Of a stretch of DNA of 64,000 nucleotides, positions 23,582 through 34,554 are shown piece by piece. Where the stretch lies: assembly GCA_963932465.1 (NCBI GenBank), contig OZ010794.1, positions 442,061,502-442,125,501 on the forward strand. Reading direction: 5' to 3'. Position numbers and translations under genes: made by a program. A model generated the notes under the pieces. It worked only from the letters and a program-made list of their open reading frames with translations. It made no database searches and was not told where the DNA came from. Positions within the stretch are counted from its first letter, which is position 1. Every line of letters begins with the position of its first letter. This stretch comes from Maratus speciosus (Eukaryota > Arthropoda > Arachnida > Araneae > Salticidae).

Positions 23582-24003
23582 ACATATACAATATACAGTA
23601 TGGAACCAGTTATCCGGAATGCTATTTCTAATAGACTGATTTCAGAATCTTTGCAGAAAAGTGTCATACACTGCCAGTTTGACAACTAGTATTTGGAATG
23701 GAAACATATTTAGTTGTATTTTGGATGTTTTAATTTTTATGCAGAAGAATTTTTGTTCCCAAGGGATTCCCATAAATTACCTTCTTTTAAACTCTGATTA
23801 ACATTTGATCTTTCTTGCATCTGATTTTTAATCCAAGTAATCAAATAATTTAAAATCAGAAATAATGCCACAACGCCATATACTCCACAAAACTTATCAA
23901 ATGGATGCTGCTTTAATGCCCAACCAGTTATCCTGAATACATCTGACCCCAACCATTCCGGATAAATGGTTCTGTACTGTATATAAATGTATATATACAT
24001 ATA
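23396..24003. repeat. Duplicate of 19446-20091, with a 37-bp deletion
   Basis: From GACGAAATTGCGGGG onward this segment is almost identical to 19446-20091. It includes the end of the Tigger-like element, the GT microsatellite and a second copy of the Tigger-like MITE (23596-23979). The differences are microsatellite length and a 37-bp deletion between GACAA direct repeats. Confidence 0.9.
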
Positions 24004-24639
24004 TATATATGTAACACTGGCGCCCGGCTAACCGAAAAGTACCAAGAATGTTAAGGAAATTAGAGTTAAAAACTTCACTCAGGAATATTGTGCCTTTATA
24101 TGAGAGTATCAACATACGAGATATAAAATTTCATTTGTTCAGATGATTTTGGGAAAAGGAATGCTTAGAATAATTGGTGCTACATTATGAATGGTAAATT
24201 TTTGCTATGTAATGCCTTACATTAATCAAATCCCTTTGAAATTTTTTCAATGATTTCTTTGGCTTTTTGCAATTTTCTATATTTTATGGAATTTCGTACA
24301 TATGCTCAATAATATCAAATTTAAATATTGAATGTGTGCTATGTCGTGGTGTGGTGTTAAATTAAAACAAGAAAAGACATTCACAATCAATCATTTAACA
24401 AAAATCACCTGTGGATACACCGAAACATTTTGCTCTCGATAGTTTGATAGTGAATTTATTTTTAATTGGCATGTAATCTTATAGTTTGGTGAATGATTTT
24501 TGGTTGATGGGATAACTAAGTAGTACCAACAAATGTTAACAATTATTTGATAAACATTACATTAAACCTTGAAATTATAAATAGAAAAAAAAATCAAAAT
24601 TTGCTGTAATTGTTCCACAGGCCAAAAATTTGTAATGTT

Positions 24640-25239
24640 ATTGAAAATAGCAACAAAATAATCATCTTTTCTGTGAATTCGATGCCATGTAAACTGAGTA
24701 AAATATGCATGTAAGTGCTGATGTGCTGTTTCTTATTTTGTGATTTAGCTGACCCCCAAAGGCATTTAATGTTTTGTGTATGTGCACCAGTATCTTGATC
24801 CATAAAATTATAACGATGTTTCAAATACTACAGCATTTAATTTAGTCAGTTTTATAAGCCTGCCATGTATCTGAAAAAATGGTAGAGCCATCTTCTGTAT
24901 ATTCTTTAATTTCTCCCATCAGTGTAGCCATCTTCAGTATATTCTTTTATTTCTCCCATCAGTGTAGCCATCTTCTGTATATTCTTTTATTTCTCCCATC
25001 AGTGTAGCCATCTTCAGTATATTCTTTTATTTCTCCCATCAGTGTAGCCATCTTCAGTATATTCTTTTATTTCTCCCATCAGTGTAGCCATCTTCTGTAT
25101 ATTCTTTTATTTCTCCCATCAGTGTAGCCATGCTTCTATCGGGAGCTTTTACTATAAAACATTCATCAGTTTCCTTTCTTGGAATAATCCTCCAAACAAC
25201 CATTGCTGAGGAAGAAGCGTTGCATTTAAAATCAAACAT
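24640..25239 (-). pseudogene. Merlin (ISXO2/IS1595-like) transposase remnant
   Basis: Merlin transposases are DDE enzymes with an ISXO2-like domain. On the minus strand, from 25239, the reading gives a VVWRIIPRKETDECFIV strand, then PDRSMATLMGEIKEYTEDG. After the tandem repeat it gives GSTIFSDTWQAYKTD near 24840-24890, and then HRYNF-DTGAHTQNI--LWGSAK within 24640-24824. These are the characteristic motifs of the family, in the right order. A 40-bp segment of the coding region has been amplified to six copies (24886-25125). With that and the frameshifts, the gene is dead. Related non-coding flanks at about 24460-24540 and 27770-28020 may be subterminal regions of the same element, split by the hAT at 25404. 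Confidence 0.82.
24886..25125. repeat. 40-bp tandem repeat, six copies, inside the Merlin coding region
   Basis: The unit starts AGCCATCTTCWGTATATTCT and recurs at 24886, 24926, 24966, 25006, 25046 and 25086, with a partial seventh copy at 25126. Copies differ only at an A/T site and one other position, so the expansion is recent. On the minus strand it encodes part of the transposase, but 40 is not a multiple of three, so each copy shifts frame. Confidence 0.93.
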
Positions 25240-26253
25240 TATTTTATGCTTTTTTTTTTTTTAAAGTTTAATATGACAGTTCTTAATTAATTTTTCTTAA
25301 TTATCGTTTCAGCTTGTGGATAAATGTTTGTGATGTTAGTTGAAATTGTAAATTCTATGTATCGCAATATTTTGTCAGTTTTTTTCTGTTTTGTTATCAT
25401 GACTAGGGATTGACCAAATACCGAATAGTTGATTCGGTATTCGATGGTTTGGCATGTAAACCGAATATTCGGCTTTGGTCGAATAATTGCAGATAAGTTT
25501 TTTCTTAGAGGTAGAAGAATTCTTTTACTTAGCAGTAGAATAGGCAAAACAATGAGTTTCAATATTATGTACATGAGTTCAGCTGCACTATAAAAAACAA
25601 GTCAAAGGCAATTTTTAATTTAAAAAAATCTTTTTCCTTCTTAAAATAGTCTATATAGGTGTGAAATCAAAACAACTGTCTACAACAAAGAAAAAAAAAG
25701 CAAGGAAGATGCGCATCTTTCCCTTATCATTTAATTTTATTTACTTCTACATTAGTTTTTTTTTTAATTTATATAATGTGTATTTTCTTTAATATACACA
25801 TCAAATAAGTATATCAGAGTTCATATCTGTATATCTAAGGTGTATATTAAAGAAAATACACACATCAAATAAGTATACCCCTATGCCTATCCTATAGCTT
25901 TTAACCATTATATCAAAATCACTCAAATTTCTATTCATCCCCACATTGATAAAATATTATTCAAAATATAAATATTCTATCAATAACTTGACAGAAAATA
26001 ATTAAATGTACAAATTGTTACTTTTGTATTTTAAGAACATTGCTATTCAATATGTTTATAATTAGACTTACAAGGAGAGGGCCAACTTTGTTAATCACAG
26101 ATTTTGATTATTTTAATATATGTTGTAGGGTAGAGGCTCCTTAGTGTCAGGTTCAACGGATTTTATCCAACGCTCCTTAGTTCTTGAGAAACCGGGGGGT
26201 CTAATATTAGTACACAACTTAAATACTTACTTTGCGACCACAAAGATAGGTTA

Positions 26254-26323
26254 GTCGTAGCTCAGTTGGTATGGTGTTTACCGGCTGATTGACGGGCCGG
26301 GGTTCGATACCTGAATGCGCTAC
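26254..26323 (+). tRNA. tRNA-like sequence in the left arm of the foldback
   Basis: TAGCTCAGTTGGTA resembles a D arm/A box, and GGTTCGATACC resembles a T arm/B box, at the correct distance. The acceptor stem does not pair well by eye. I regard it as a tRNA-derived pseudogene or promoter module rather than a functional tRNA. Confidence 0.35.
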
Positions 26324-27064
26324 ATTTGTTTTTCTCTTTTTTTGTTTTATAAATTTACTTGTAAGTATAACTTAATAATCTCATTGTCAATAAAGATTTT
26401 TAATATTGTATATCAATTATAATTTTAACCTATTTAATTTTTTACTTTTAACTAAATAGTTGTAATAAAACATCATGAAACTGTTACATTTTTAAAAAAT
26501 CACTTTTAAAATGTATTTCAAATATTCTTTATCGATGCAATGATATTGAGCAATTGTGTTAATTCGTGATTTTAAAGAAACATCATTTACGCATTGCTTT
26601 AACAAAAGAAGTCAATGCGATAATACTATTATTCTGTTTTTAAAGTAACAAGCATAATTATATTAAAAATTAGCATCAGAATTAAATTACAACCGATTTT
26701 TTGCATATTAAAATTTTTTTAATTTGTAATAAGTATGCTTGCGCTTTCAATTATTTTGCTTTCCCCTTTTTCTTCTTTCTTCTTTCTGCTTTTATTTTTT
26801 TTAAATTTGAATATTCCTTTATTTTATCATAACTAGATGGCACCACAACAGAATTTGTCCCGATTTTGGAATTTTTATGATTCAATAATAGATCCAATTT
26901 CTTTTTAAACCTCTTTAATGGATGAGAAATAATAGTTTACAAATAAGAAATTTAATTTAAGTTTCTTAACATTATAATTAATGTATGATGTTAAAATTTT
27001 TAATTGAAATTATTAAATTATAATTACAACTATATTTATAAAACAAAAAATGAGAAAAACAAAT

Positions 27065-27134
27065 GTAGCGTATTCAGGTATCGAACCCGGGCCCTCGGAT
27101 CAGCCAGCAAACGCCATGCCAACTGAGCTACGAC
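27065..27134 (-). tRNA. tRNA-like sequence in the right arm of the foldback
   Basis: This is the inverted partner of 26254-26323. It keeps TAGCTCAGTTGG and GGTTCGATACC, with differences in the anticodon region. Preservation of both box motifs in both arms is notable, but a functional tRNA is unlikely. Confidence 0.35.
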
Positions 27135-29552
27135 TAACCTATCATTTTGGTCGCAAAGTAGGTATTTAAGTTGTGTACTAATATTAGACCCCCCGGTTTT
27201 TCAAGAACTAAGGAGCATTGGATAAAAATCCGTTGAACCTGACACTAAGGGGTCTCTACACTACAACATGTATTAAAATAATCAAAATCTGTGATTAACA
27301 AGGTTGGCCCTCTCCTTGTTAGACAATCAGTAAATCAGCTGAATGACAACATTGTTTGTTTCTTTTTATTTGAATGAACTTTTGTTTTTCTGACAATCCT
27401 TATCCTTAATAATACCCTGTATAGTTTAATACTTTCATAGGCTATTTTTGGGTATTGACTAGCGATAAAATAAAAAATAAGTGATGGGTTAATGAATTTG
27501 TGAGTGGAGGAAAGAAGTCATTAAATTTTTTTGTGTAATTAGATTTAAGAATAAAAATGTAACTGAATTAAATTATTGGGAATTTAATTTCAATTAAAGC
27601 TTATTAAAAAATCTAATATATGCAAAAATGCGTATTAAAAAGTTTCAAGTATTCGGTTGCCGAATACCGAAGCTTCGGTATACACTTCGACCGAAGCTTC
27701 AGTATTCGGCAAAATTGCTGCTTCGGTCAATCCCTGATCATGACATCATCATTTAATGACAATTGTAATTTTAATTAACGAAAGAAGTAAAAAATAAGTA
27801 AATCATCATTAAAAATGCAGAGAAAACATCAAATTAAAAGTGTCTTGATGACATAACATGTGTAAACTCATCTGACATGAATTGAATGTAATCCCACTAT
27901 CATCCGTATTTGGTGTTAAAGCCTATAGTTTGGTGATATTTCTTTTTTAAATGGAAAGTGGTAGACAAGTACCAATTATCCTTTTTTGAAGGTTGTCCTT
28001 ATGGTCATTACCATAATGCACAGTAATTTTTCCAGCTCCCTACCAGATGTCATTTTGATAGGACAGCACTACATTGTACTGTACCACAAGTTCTAACTAG
28101 CAGTAATGTCTAATTTTGATTAACTATGCAAGAACCTGTAGTATTTTTTTTTTTTTTAGTACAGTAGACTCTTTAAAATCCACGTATTTTTTCAGATGCA
28201 AACAATGAAATCTACAGTTAAGTTGCAGGAACAAAATTCAAGTTGGTGCTGAAATCAGCGACTACCGCAATGTTTTTTTACTAATTTTTTATTAATCATT
28301 CTCTTTTGGCTATTACAGCTGATTTATTACTAAATAAATAGTGTTCACTCTAGAAAAAAAAAGGGCAGGGTGCTAGCCACAAAAAGGGCATTGTTTCTTC
28401 AGAAAATGTAGGTCTTCAAAACCGATATAAGAATTATACATTACTACAAACTCATCATTGTTTATACACACATTTAGTAACAGATTAGTTTATATTTCAA
28501 AGATTTAGTAAGTAATTTTGTTTCACATAAAAAACTATAAAATTATTAGCCCCATAAACTAGCAGAAATTTTAAGAGGTAGAAAAATTTAGATGGGTGAC
28601 CAATTATTATTAAATTAAGTCGCTAAATATAATTTAAAGATCATAAGCTTTGTGAGCTGTGGGGGTGGGGGTGGGAGGAAGAGACAAAAGCATTTTGTGG
28701 GAGGGGAGAGGGAGGAGGTTGATTATATAATGGATTATTTATCATTAGTAAAAATGTAACAATTAGAACAGAAAAAAAAAAAAAGAGCCTTTAAATTTGG
28801 TGTGTTTGATAAGAGGGAGAAGCAGAATTTGGATGATTGGTTATTTATTGTTGCAATGAAGTGACAGAGTTGCAAGTAAAATAAATTAGTGTTTTAACGA
28901 TTTTAGCCTTCGGAGAAGGAGTGGGGCGTAAAAGGGAAGAAGAGGTTGATTAAATTGGATGATTGATTATTCATACTTTACATTTATTACAATACTTTAT
29001 ATATGTTTGTTTTGTTTTTTTTCTTTATACTAAAATTTATAATTAGAATAGAAAAAAATATACAATTAGAATAGAAAAAAATATACAATTAGAATAGAAA
29101 AAAATATAACATTTATTAAATGATTGTGTAAATCTTCTAATGTAGTTTCAAAAATTCACGAAAAATGCTTTAGAAGATGAAATTTTTACCTATTCAAAAT
29201 TTGGGACATAAAGGATTAAAGGGAGGAAACGAAATTTCAGAAGGGGAGGGAGGTAGCTACATTAAAAAAAAAAAAAAAAAAAAAAATCAGAAATCTGCTA
29301 AAATGTGGAAGGTTGTATCGGGGAATTCTATGAGCGCGGGGCTGTCTGCATATGGGGATTCACAGATTAAAAGAACTTTTGTGTAATGTTTGAAATTAAT
29401 GAATTTTTTTTTTCAGTTTTGATCTGCATTTGACCCTGCCCTTGCGTATTGTGTATAGAGGGACCCCCCAACATGTCGAGATGGATTTTTTTATTTATCT
29501 TTATTTTATTTATTTATTGTACAAAGGACTCTTTTAAAGAGGAAACCTGTGT

Positions 29553-30782
29553 TAGAGGCCTGCATAGACCGGGTTTGGTACCTGTTTTGATTCATGACAC
29601 TCGTACCTGGTCTTCACTCTTTTCGGGCCGGTCCTGACTTTCACTCTCTTTGGGCTGGGCCTAGTCACTACTCTTTCTGGGCAGAGCTGGGCTCGGGCCT
29701 TACTTTTTTCTAAAGGATCGACCCGACCCGGGCCTAACCTATTTTTTCCGAGCCGGGACTGGCTTCATTCTTCTTATGTTGCATGGCCGAAATTTTGAAC
29801 TTTGGTTTCGACCCAACCCTTATGAAAATCATTGTCTCGGCATGACCTGGTCCATGCAAAAATCAGTAAAATTTGGCCCGTCACATAAGTTTTCCCAAAA
29901 AATGTACGTATTTTTAAATCGCCATTATTCAACAATTAAACTTTAAAATTTATTCTTTTCAAAGAATAGTAGATTTCTAAGCAATAAAATTAAAATACAG
30001 TAAAACCTGTGAAAAACGAACCTGCCTATGACAGAATCTTTTCTTAAATGGAAAAATGTGTTGATCCATGCAAAATGAATATAATAATATGTGAGAAAAG
30101 AATATAATACATTTACATCTGCTAATAAGGGAACTTGTCTATAACACATTGACATTTATATTTTTTTCCCCTATGCAATTCCGTCTTAGGAGATTTTACT
30201 CTATAGCATTTTTCAGATTTTTAACTCTCCAATACATGGAATACGGATTAATGGTATTAATGATCACTGAAACATTTATATACAAATAAATTCATTAAAA
30301 AATATTGTAGCCTAAGGCGCTTCTTTAAAAATAAATATTATAATAAGTATTTTTGGTCCGAACTCGTACGAATCAATTTTTAATCATGTCAAGGTAAAAT
30401 TCCATATTCTGTAGAAATTCAGCCGGGCCAGTCTCGTACCACGATCCGTTGGCCTAATTGTTCGGAGTTTTTCTTCAAACCTTGGATTTTCTTGCATAAA
30501 TACGGGTTAGGTTCCCTTAAAACATGCCCCCTCGGGCCCATATTCCTCGTGTAGATAATTGGCTGTCATAAACAACACCTCGGGCCGAGGCTTTAACTAT
30601 TTTCCATGCCGGGTCGTTTCTCGGGCCGAAACTCTTAGCTTTTATACCGGGAAGAGCCAATATTATTTTTGTATGGGCATGGCCAAATTTTTAACTTTTG
30701 TACGGACTGGATTCCTGCCGATTTTTTTTCTATGAGTTTGACTGGTTCCGGACCTGGAAATTTTAACTTGTGCAGACATCTA
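29553..30782. mobile_element. Diverged GGCCCGG-type hAT non-autonomous element
   Basis: It begins TAGAGGCCTGCATAGACC and ends TTGTGCAGACATCTA, which matches the family at 20092 and 43684. Its middle is inverted relative to the interior of the 43684 copy (shared CCTGTCTATGAC block). The TSD is not recognisable and the GC-rich ends have decayed. A SINE body fragment lies at 30449-30574. Confidence 0.68.
30449..30574 (+). repeat. 5'-truncated SINE body fragment
   Basis: This stretch, from GTTCGGAGTTTTTCTTC through ACGGGTTAGGTTCCCTT to GTGTAGATAATTGGCTGTCA, matches the 3' part of the tRNA-derived SINE at 52675-52887. The tRNA-like head is missing. Confidence 0.75.
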
Positions 30783-31166
30783 ATCCGGCATCACCAAGTG
30801 TATGTTAATAAATGCATAAATTGAAAATAAAGAGAAGTTGCTAATTAATTACAATAAAACTGCTGACATATCAACAAAATGCAAAGTTGAATGCGTTAGT
30901 TGTGTCACTTTGGCTGTACGTTGTTTATCAAAATAAGGAATATCTTCTTCCTTATATAAACAACCTAACAGCTGTATTTCCTACTGCATATGCCATTTTT
31001 CGATTGTGGTCAAAAGTAATGTAAAATACTTCATTCGCTAACGTGGTTTCATGTTTGTAGTTTGTATAATATGTGCATCTGTAAATTAAAACTGAAAGAA
31101 TAAAGATTTTTTTTTATTTCTAAATGTTGGGACTATGATGGAAGCAGGTTTTCTTTTCCATTGATA

Positions 31167-32187
31167 CAGGGTTTGTTGATATATATCAATGGATATATAT
31201 CTTGATATATATCATGATATATATCTGATATTTATATCAAAATATCAAGATTTTTGATATTTTCATTTTTATACATTTGATATTTATTTTTTTAAATGTC
31301 GTATTTCTTGATATTTTCATATATCTGATATTTATTTTCAAAATATTTTCAGTCAAAAGAAGTGCAAATGAATTCTTCAACTGTTATTAAAAATTAGTCC
31401 ATCTGTAAATAAATAACTAAAAAGAATAGCTCCCAAAATATTCCCTACACTCCAAAAACAGTTTTGGGCTGTACCTACAGCTTTCTCATTACCATCATAA
31501 GAAATCTGTCTTTGAACAATACCTTCCTACCCTGTCTCAATTCTTTATGTAGACTGCACCTTCTAGAATGAGATAAAGGGGTTAATCGGTGATTGGATTT
31601 TAGCAAAAAAACTCATATCAGCTTTATGTTTGAAACTGAATATTTAAATGTTCAACCAAAAATTTGGTGGGATAATATTAAATTACAACAGCCCATGAAA
31701 GATAATTTAACTTATCAGTTGTTTACAGATTCTCCTTCAATAGATGCATTAGAATCTTTTCTAATTTTGATTTACTTCAGTCTAAATTGTGCAGTAGGTT
31801 AGGGAATGAAAAAGCAGACAAACTTACATTCATGTTCAAATTCTTCAACAGAAAAAATAAACTTTATTTTGTATTTCAGAATTTGTTGTGTGACTTTATT
31901 TATTTTTTAAACTGAATCCTGCATTCTGTGTTTTGATGAGTGAAAAAGCAACTTTTGCAGAAGATTGTTTGTTTTTTCAATTATTTGATCATAAATTTTG
32001 TAAGAAAAATATAAAAAAAGACATTTAGAATATTGTTTTATTATGTTTTCATGTTAAATGTAATATGTTTTAGATTCTAATTTATATTAAGTCTAAAAAT
32101 CTTTATAATCAGCAGTAAGCTGACAATTTTGAAAATATCGGATATTTTTGATATTTTCGAAAATATCACGATATTTATGAACCCTGC
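31167..32187 (+). mobile_element. hAT element with 8-bp TSD and a transposase fragment
   Basis: The ends are CAGGGTTTGTTGATATATAT on the left and, inverted, CAGGGTTCATAAATATCGTG on the right, flanked by exact CATTGATA (31159-31166 and 32188-32195). Dense GATATTT motifs occupy both subterminal regions. It is an internal-deletion derivative that keeps only the C-terminal part of a transposase. Confidence 0.88.
31593..31856 (+). pseudogene. C-terminal fragment of hAT transposase
   Basis: The reading has a PKIWWDNI block, then SPSIDALES, which corresponds to the S-A-x-x-E-R region of the hAT dimerisation domain. After one frameshift near 31757 it continues FSNFDLLQSKLCSRLGNEKA and DKLTFMFKFFN. 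The N-terminal catalytic regions have been deleted. It belongs to the element bounded at 31167 and 32187. Confidence 0.8.
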
Positions 32188-32493
32188 ATTGATATGATAT
32201 TTATATATTGGTACCATATACATTCTTCTTAGTTTAAAAAAGGAGATGCAGCTTTTGCTAATATTTTTCCTTTGAGTCGTTTGTTTTTTCTTTGGTCAAG
32301 CAGTGTTGGGGGGGGGGGGGGGGCGTCACAGGGTTGAATTTGTCTAACCCAGTTTCATAAAAGGAAATCGTGATAATAGCATTTCCGGTATAAAACGAAA
32401 TATTTGAGCAAATAGACACATGGATGCATTATATTTGATAAGAAATTTTTTTTATATTAAAAACATAATTGTAGACAACTTTTCTATAATTGC

Positions 32494-32726
32494 GTGTTAC
32501 TTATGACAGTCGATTATCTGCACGAGGGATATTGGCCCGAGAGGGAGTGCCCTCCGTGGGGGTCTTTCTAAGGGAACCTAATCTGTATTTAAGTAAAGAT
32601 ATCCAAGGTTCGAAGAAAACCACGGAAAACTCCGAAAGATTAGGCTGACAGGCGTGATTGGGTTCGAACCCAGCACCAGCCGTCTCCCAGCTTTGAGAGC
32701 AGAACCTCTAGGCCACTGGTGGGGCA
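32494..32726 (-). mobile_element. tRNA-derived SINE with 13-bp TSD
   Basis: It is flanked by exact TTTCTATAATTGC (32481-32493 and 32727-32739). On the minus strand it starts with a tRNA-like head (GGCCTAGAGGTTCTGCTCTC, then GGGTTCGAACCC) and continues with a body containing CGGAGTTTTCCGTGGTTTTC. It belongs to the same family as 52675-52887. Confidence 0.88.
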
Positions 32727-34554
32727 TTTCTATAATTGCATTTAAATATGTTATTAAATTTCTCTCATTTTGGAATCGAGTTCAGTTGAATCAGTAAAAG
32801 TATAGTGAGTTGCAGGTTGACAAAAATTCTTTTTGCGTGTCCAGGACAATTACTTCATCACTGAATTTTTTTTTTTTTTTTAATCGGGTCTGAGTTGAAA
32901 TCAAATGAAAGTTTCTTATTCTGGGTTTTTAATTCAATTGTTAAAAAGGTTAAAACTTGACTTATAGAGTTGCACAACAAAGATAATTAAAAGATTATAG
33001 TTTGTTTGGCATGTTTGCATAATTCTTCGAAATTATATACTAAGCTAATCATACGAAAAGTGCGATAGGCGTAAAGTACGCAAGACTCGCGCTTATAGAG
33101 ACCCCCAAGAAGACTAAAATACCATTAAATATAAAAGGCCTTCTGAAAAATGTTTGCATCTGGGTTAGTAACTAGCGACTTCTGCTTATAAACCTTTTAA
33201 TGCAGAGCCCCGAAATACAGAAAGAAGCAGGGTCGTATGCTAGGAGTTTTTTTTTTTAATCTAGTAGGGAATTAAAATGTCATTTTCTTAACTTCTTTTT
33301 CGTCCGTTTGTCTTTGTTGGTTCATGCATCTACACTAGTACGACCTATGCACCCACAGAAAAAGCGTGGGAAAAAAAAATACGAAGATATAAAAAAACTT
33401 TTTTTTTTAAGCATCCAGAATTGGATTTCAAGAGATAGCATCACGGTGCAAGAACAGAGGGAATAACTACTGGACAATGTAACTGTTCAGTTTGTAACTT
33501 CCCGTAGAGTATCTTATTTCCTCTCTGTTCTTGGCAAATCCCTACTGACCACCCAGGGCTACCACCCACACGATAAGAAGGCGAAAAAGTATACGTAATT
33601 TAGCTGTAAGCTATGATGATTTGGTGGGAAGAAACGGGAAGCTTTTGAAGAAGTGTTTCTCAAAATTCATGGAACGAGGAAAATTATAAGCGATCGCTGA
33701 GAACGACTCTGGGCACATTTGACTATTTTTTAAACATGAAGGGCACAATTTGCCGATTTAGAAAACGGCAGGGCGTGCTTTACCGATTTTTAAAAGGGCG
33801 TGGCGCTGCGCCCTTCAAAAATGGCCTAGCGGTAACACTAAAATAAATTTACATTACTTTTGATTTTGATATAAATTAGCATATCTATATCCAAAAATTC
33901 CAGGGTTCAAAATGGAAAAATCCACGAACCGGAACGCTATTTTTAAATTATTGTTTGCGGAATTTTTTTTTTTAATTATAGACAAATTTATTTCTAAACA
34001 TACAAAGCAGTATAAGAAAAGCATTCAAGACTCTAAATAACAATGAAAAAAGTTACTAAAGTTAAAAGTCCTAAGAACGAATAATAACGTATCAATCTTA
34101 CGATCGCTTTACCACTAGATGGCAGCATAGGACTTTTGGAATCGATTTCATCGGTAATAATTTAATATTTTTCTAAATTTTATTTTACATAATTATTTTA
34201 ATAATTACTTACTTTTAAACTAATAAATTATTTTAATATTTTACTTATTTTAATGCTTCACTTTAATGTAAGCATTCATTATAATTTACCTTGCTCAACT
34301 AACAATCAAATTAATGTTTCAAAAATGCAAACAAATCAGTGACCAGAAATCCACAAAATTCTAAAATCTGCACAACCTCTGGTCCCAAGCTGTGTGGATT
34401 TGAGGGAGTCTACTGTATTAACTTTTACTAATTAATGGCTGTGTGTATTAGAGTAATGTTGTAAAAGAAATTATTTTCAATGAAAATTTCATCGTTTTAG
34501 CGCTAACCTGGAAATATTAGATAATTTTAACATAAGATATTTGTGACCACCCTG

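Larger units (their letters stand above)
18444..24043. mobile_element. TIR element with AT-rich core, swollen by nested insertions
   Basis: The left end TGTACTTTTCGGTTAGCCGG (18444) is matched, inverted, at the right end (24009-24043). The flanks are AAGAATAT (18436-18443) and AAGAATGT (24044-24051), 7/8 identical. A third, truncated copy of the right end lies at 21421-21444. The host element is probably a short MITE with a TATATA core. It now holds two Tigger-like elements, a hAT MITE, a hAT transposase relic and a partial duplication. Confidence 0.72.
26071..27318. mobile_element. Foldback element with ~260-bp arms containing tRNA-like sequence
   Basis: CAAGGAGAGGGCCAACTTTG at 26071 is mirrored at 27318, and the inverted similarity extends about 260 bp inward from each end. 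It is flanked by TTA on both sides (26068-26070 and 27319-27321), or possibly by a diverged TTAGACNNN. Each arm contains a tRNA-like block. The centre (about 26340-27050) is AT-rich and non-coding. Confidence 0.8.
25404..27736. mobile_element. hAT non-autonomous element with exact 8-bp TSD
   Basis: The ends are TAGGGATTGACCAAATACCG on the left and, inverted, CAGGGATTGACCGAAGCAGC on the right. Exact ATCATGAC copies flank it (25396-25403 and 27737-27744). Subterminal TATTCGG motifs are repeated. It encodes no transposase and contains the foldback at 26071-27318. Confidence 0.87.
28339..33840. mobile_element. hAT-like element with TAGTGTT ends
   Basis: The left end TAGTGTTCACTCTAG and the inverted right end TAGTGTTACCGCTAGG are related. 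The flanks share AAATAAA (28332-28338 and 33841-33847). GGGCAGGG/GGGCGTGG motifs follow both ends. I recognise no transposase of its own; the two hATs and the SINE inside are later insertions. 28600-29550 holds G-rich and A-rich low-complexity sequence only. Confidence 0.55.
28162..34415. mobile_element. pogo/Tigger-like element, extended by nested insertions
   Basis: The ends are CAGTAGACTCTTTAAAATCC on the left and, inverted, CAGTAGACTCCCTCAAATCC on the right, both bordered by TA (28160-28161 and 34416-34417). The native sequence is about 180 bp on the left plus about 570 bp on the right, with no transposase. The rest is the element at 28339-33840. Confidence 0.8.
12639..34554. mobile_element. 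Outer TIR element of the intron 1 nest (21.9 kb with insertions)
   Basis: CAGGGTGGTCACA at 12639-12651 is matched by its exact complement at 34542-34554. The host repeat is broken at exactly these points: ATTAA precedes the left end and ACTAA follows the right end. The tandem copy reads straight through ACTAA at 35357-35361. The ends look hAT-like, but the duplicated target looks like 5 bp rather than 8. Almost all internal sequence belongs to later insertions, so the original element was probably small. Confidence 0.7.

Noticed and set aside
24886..25125. CRISPR-like array
   Set aside because: The 40-bp units are directly adjacent with no spacers, in a eukaryotic genome and inside transposase coding sequence.
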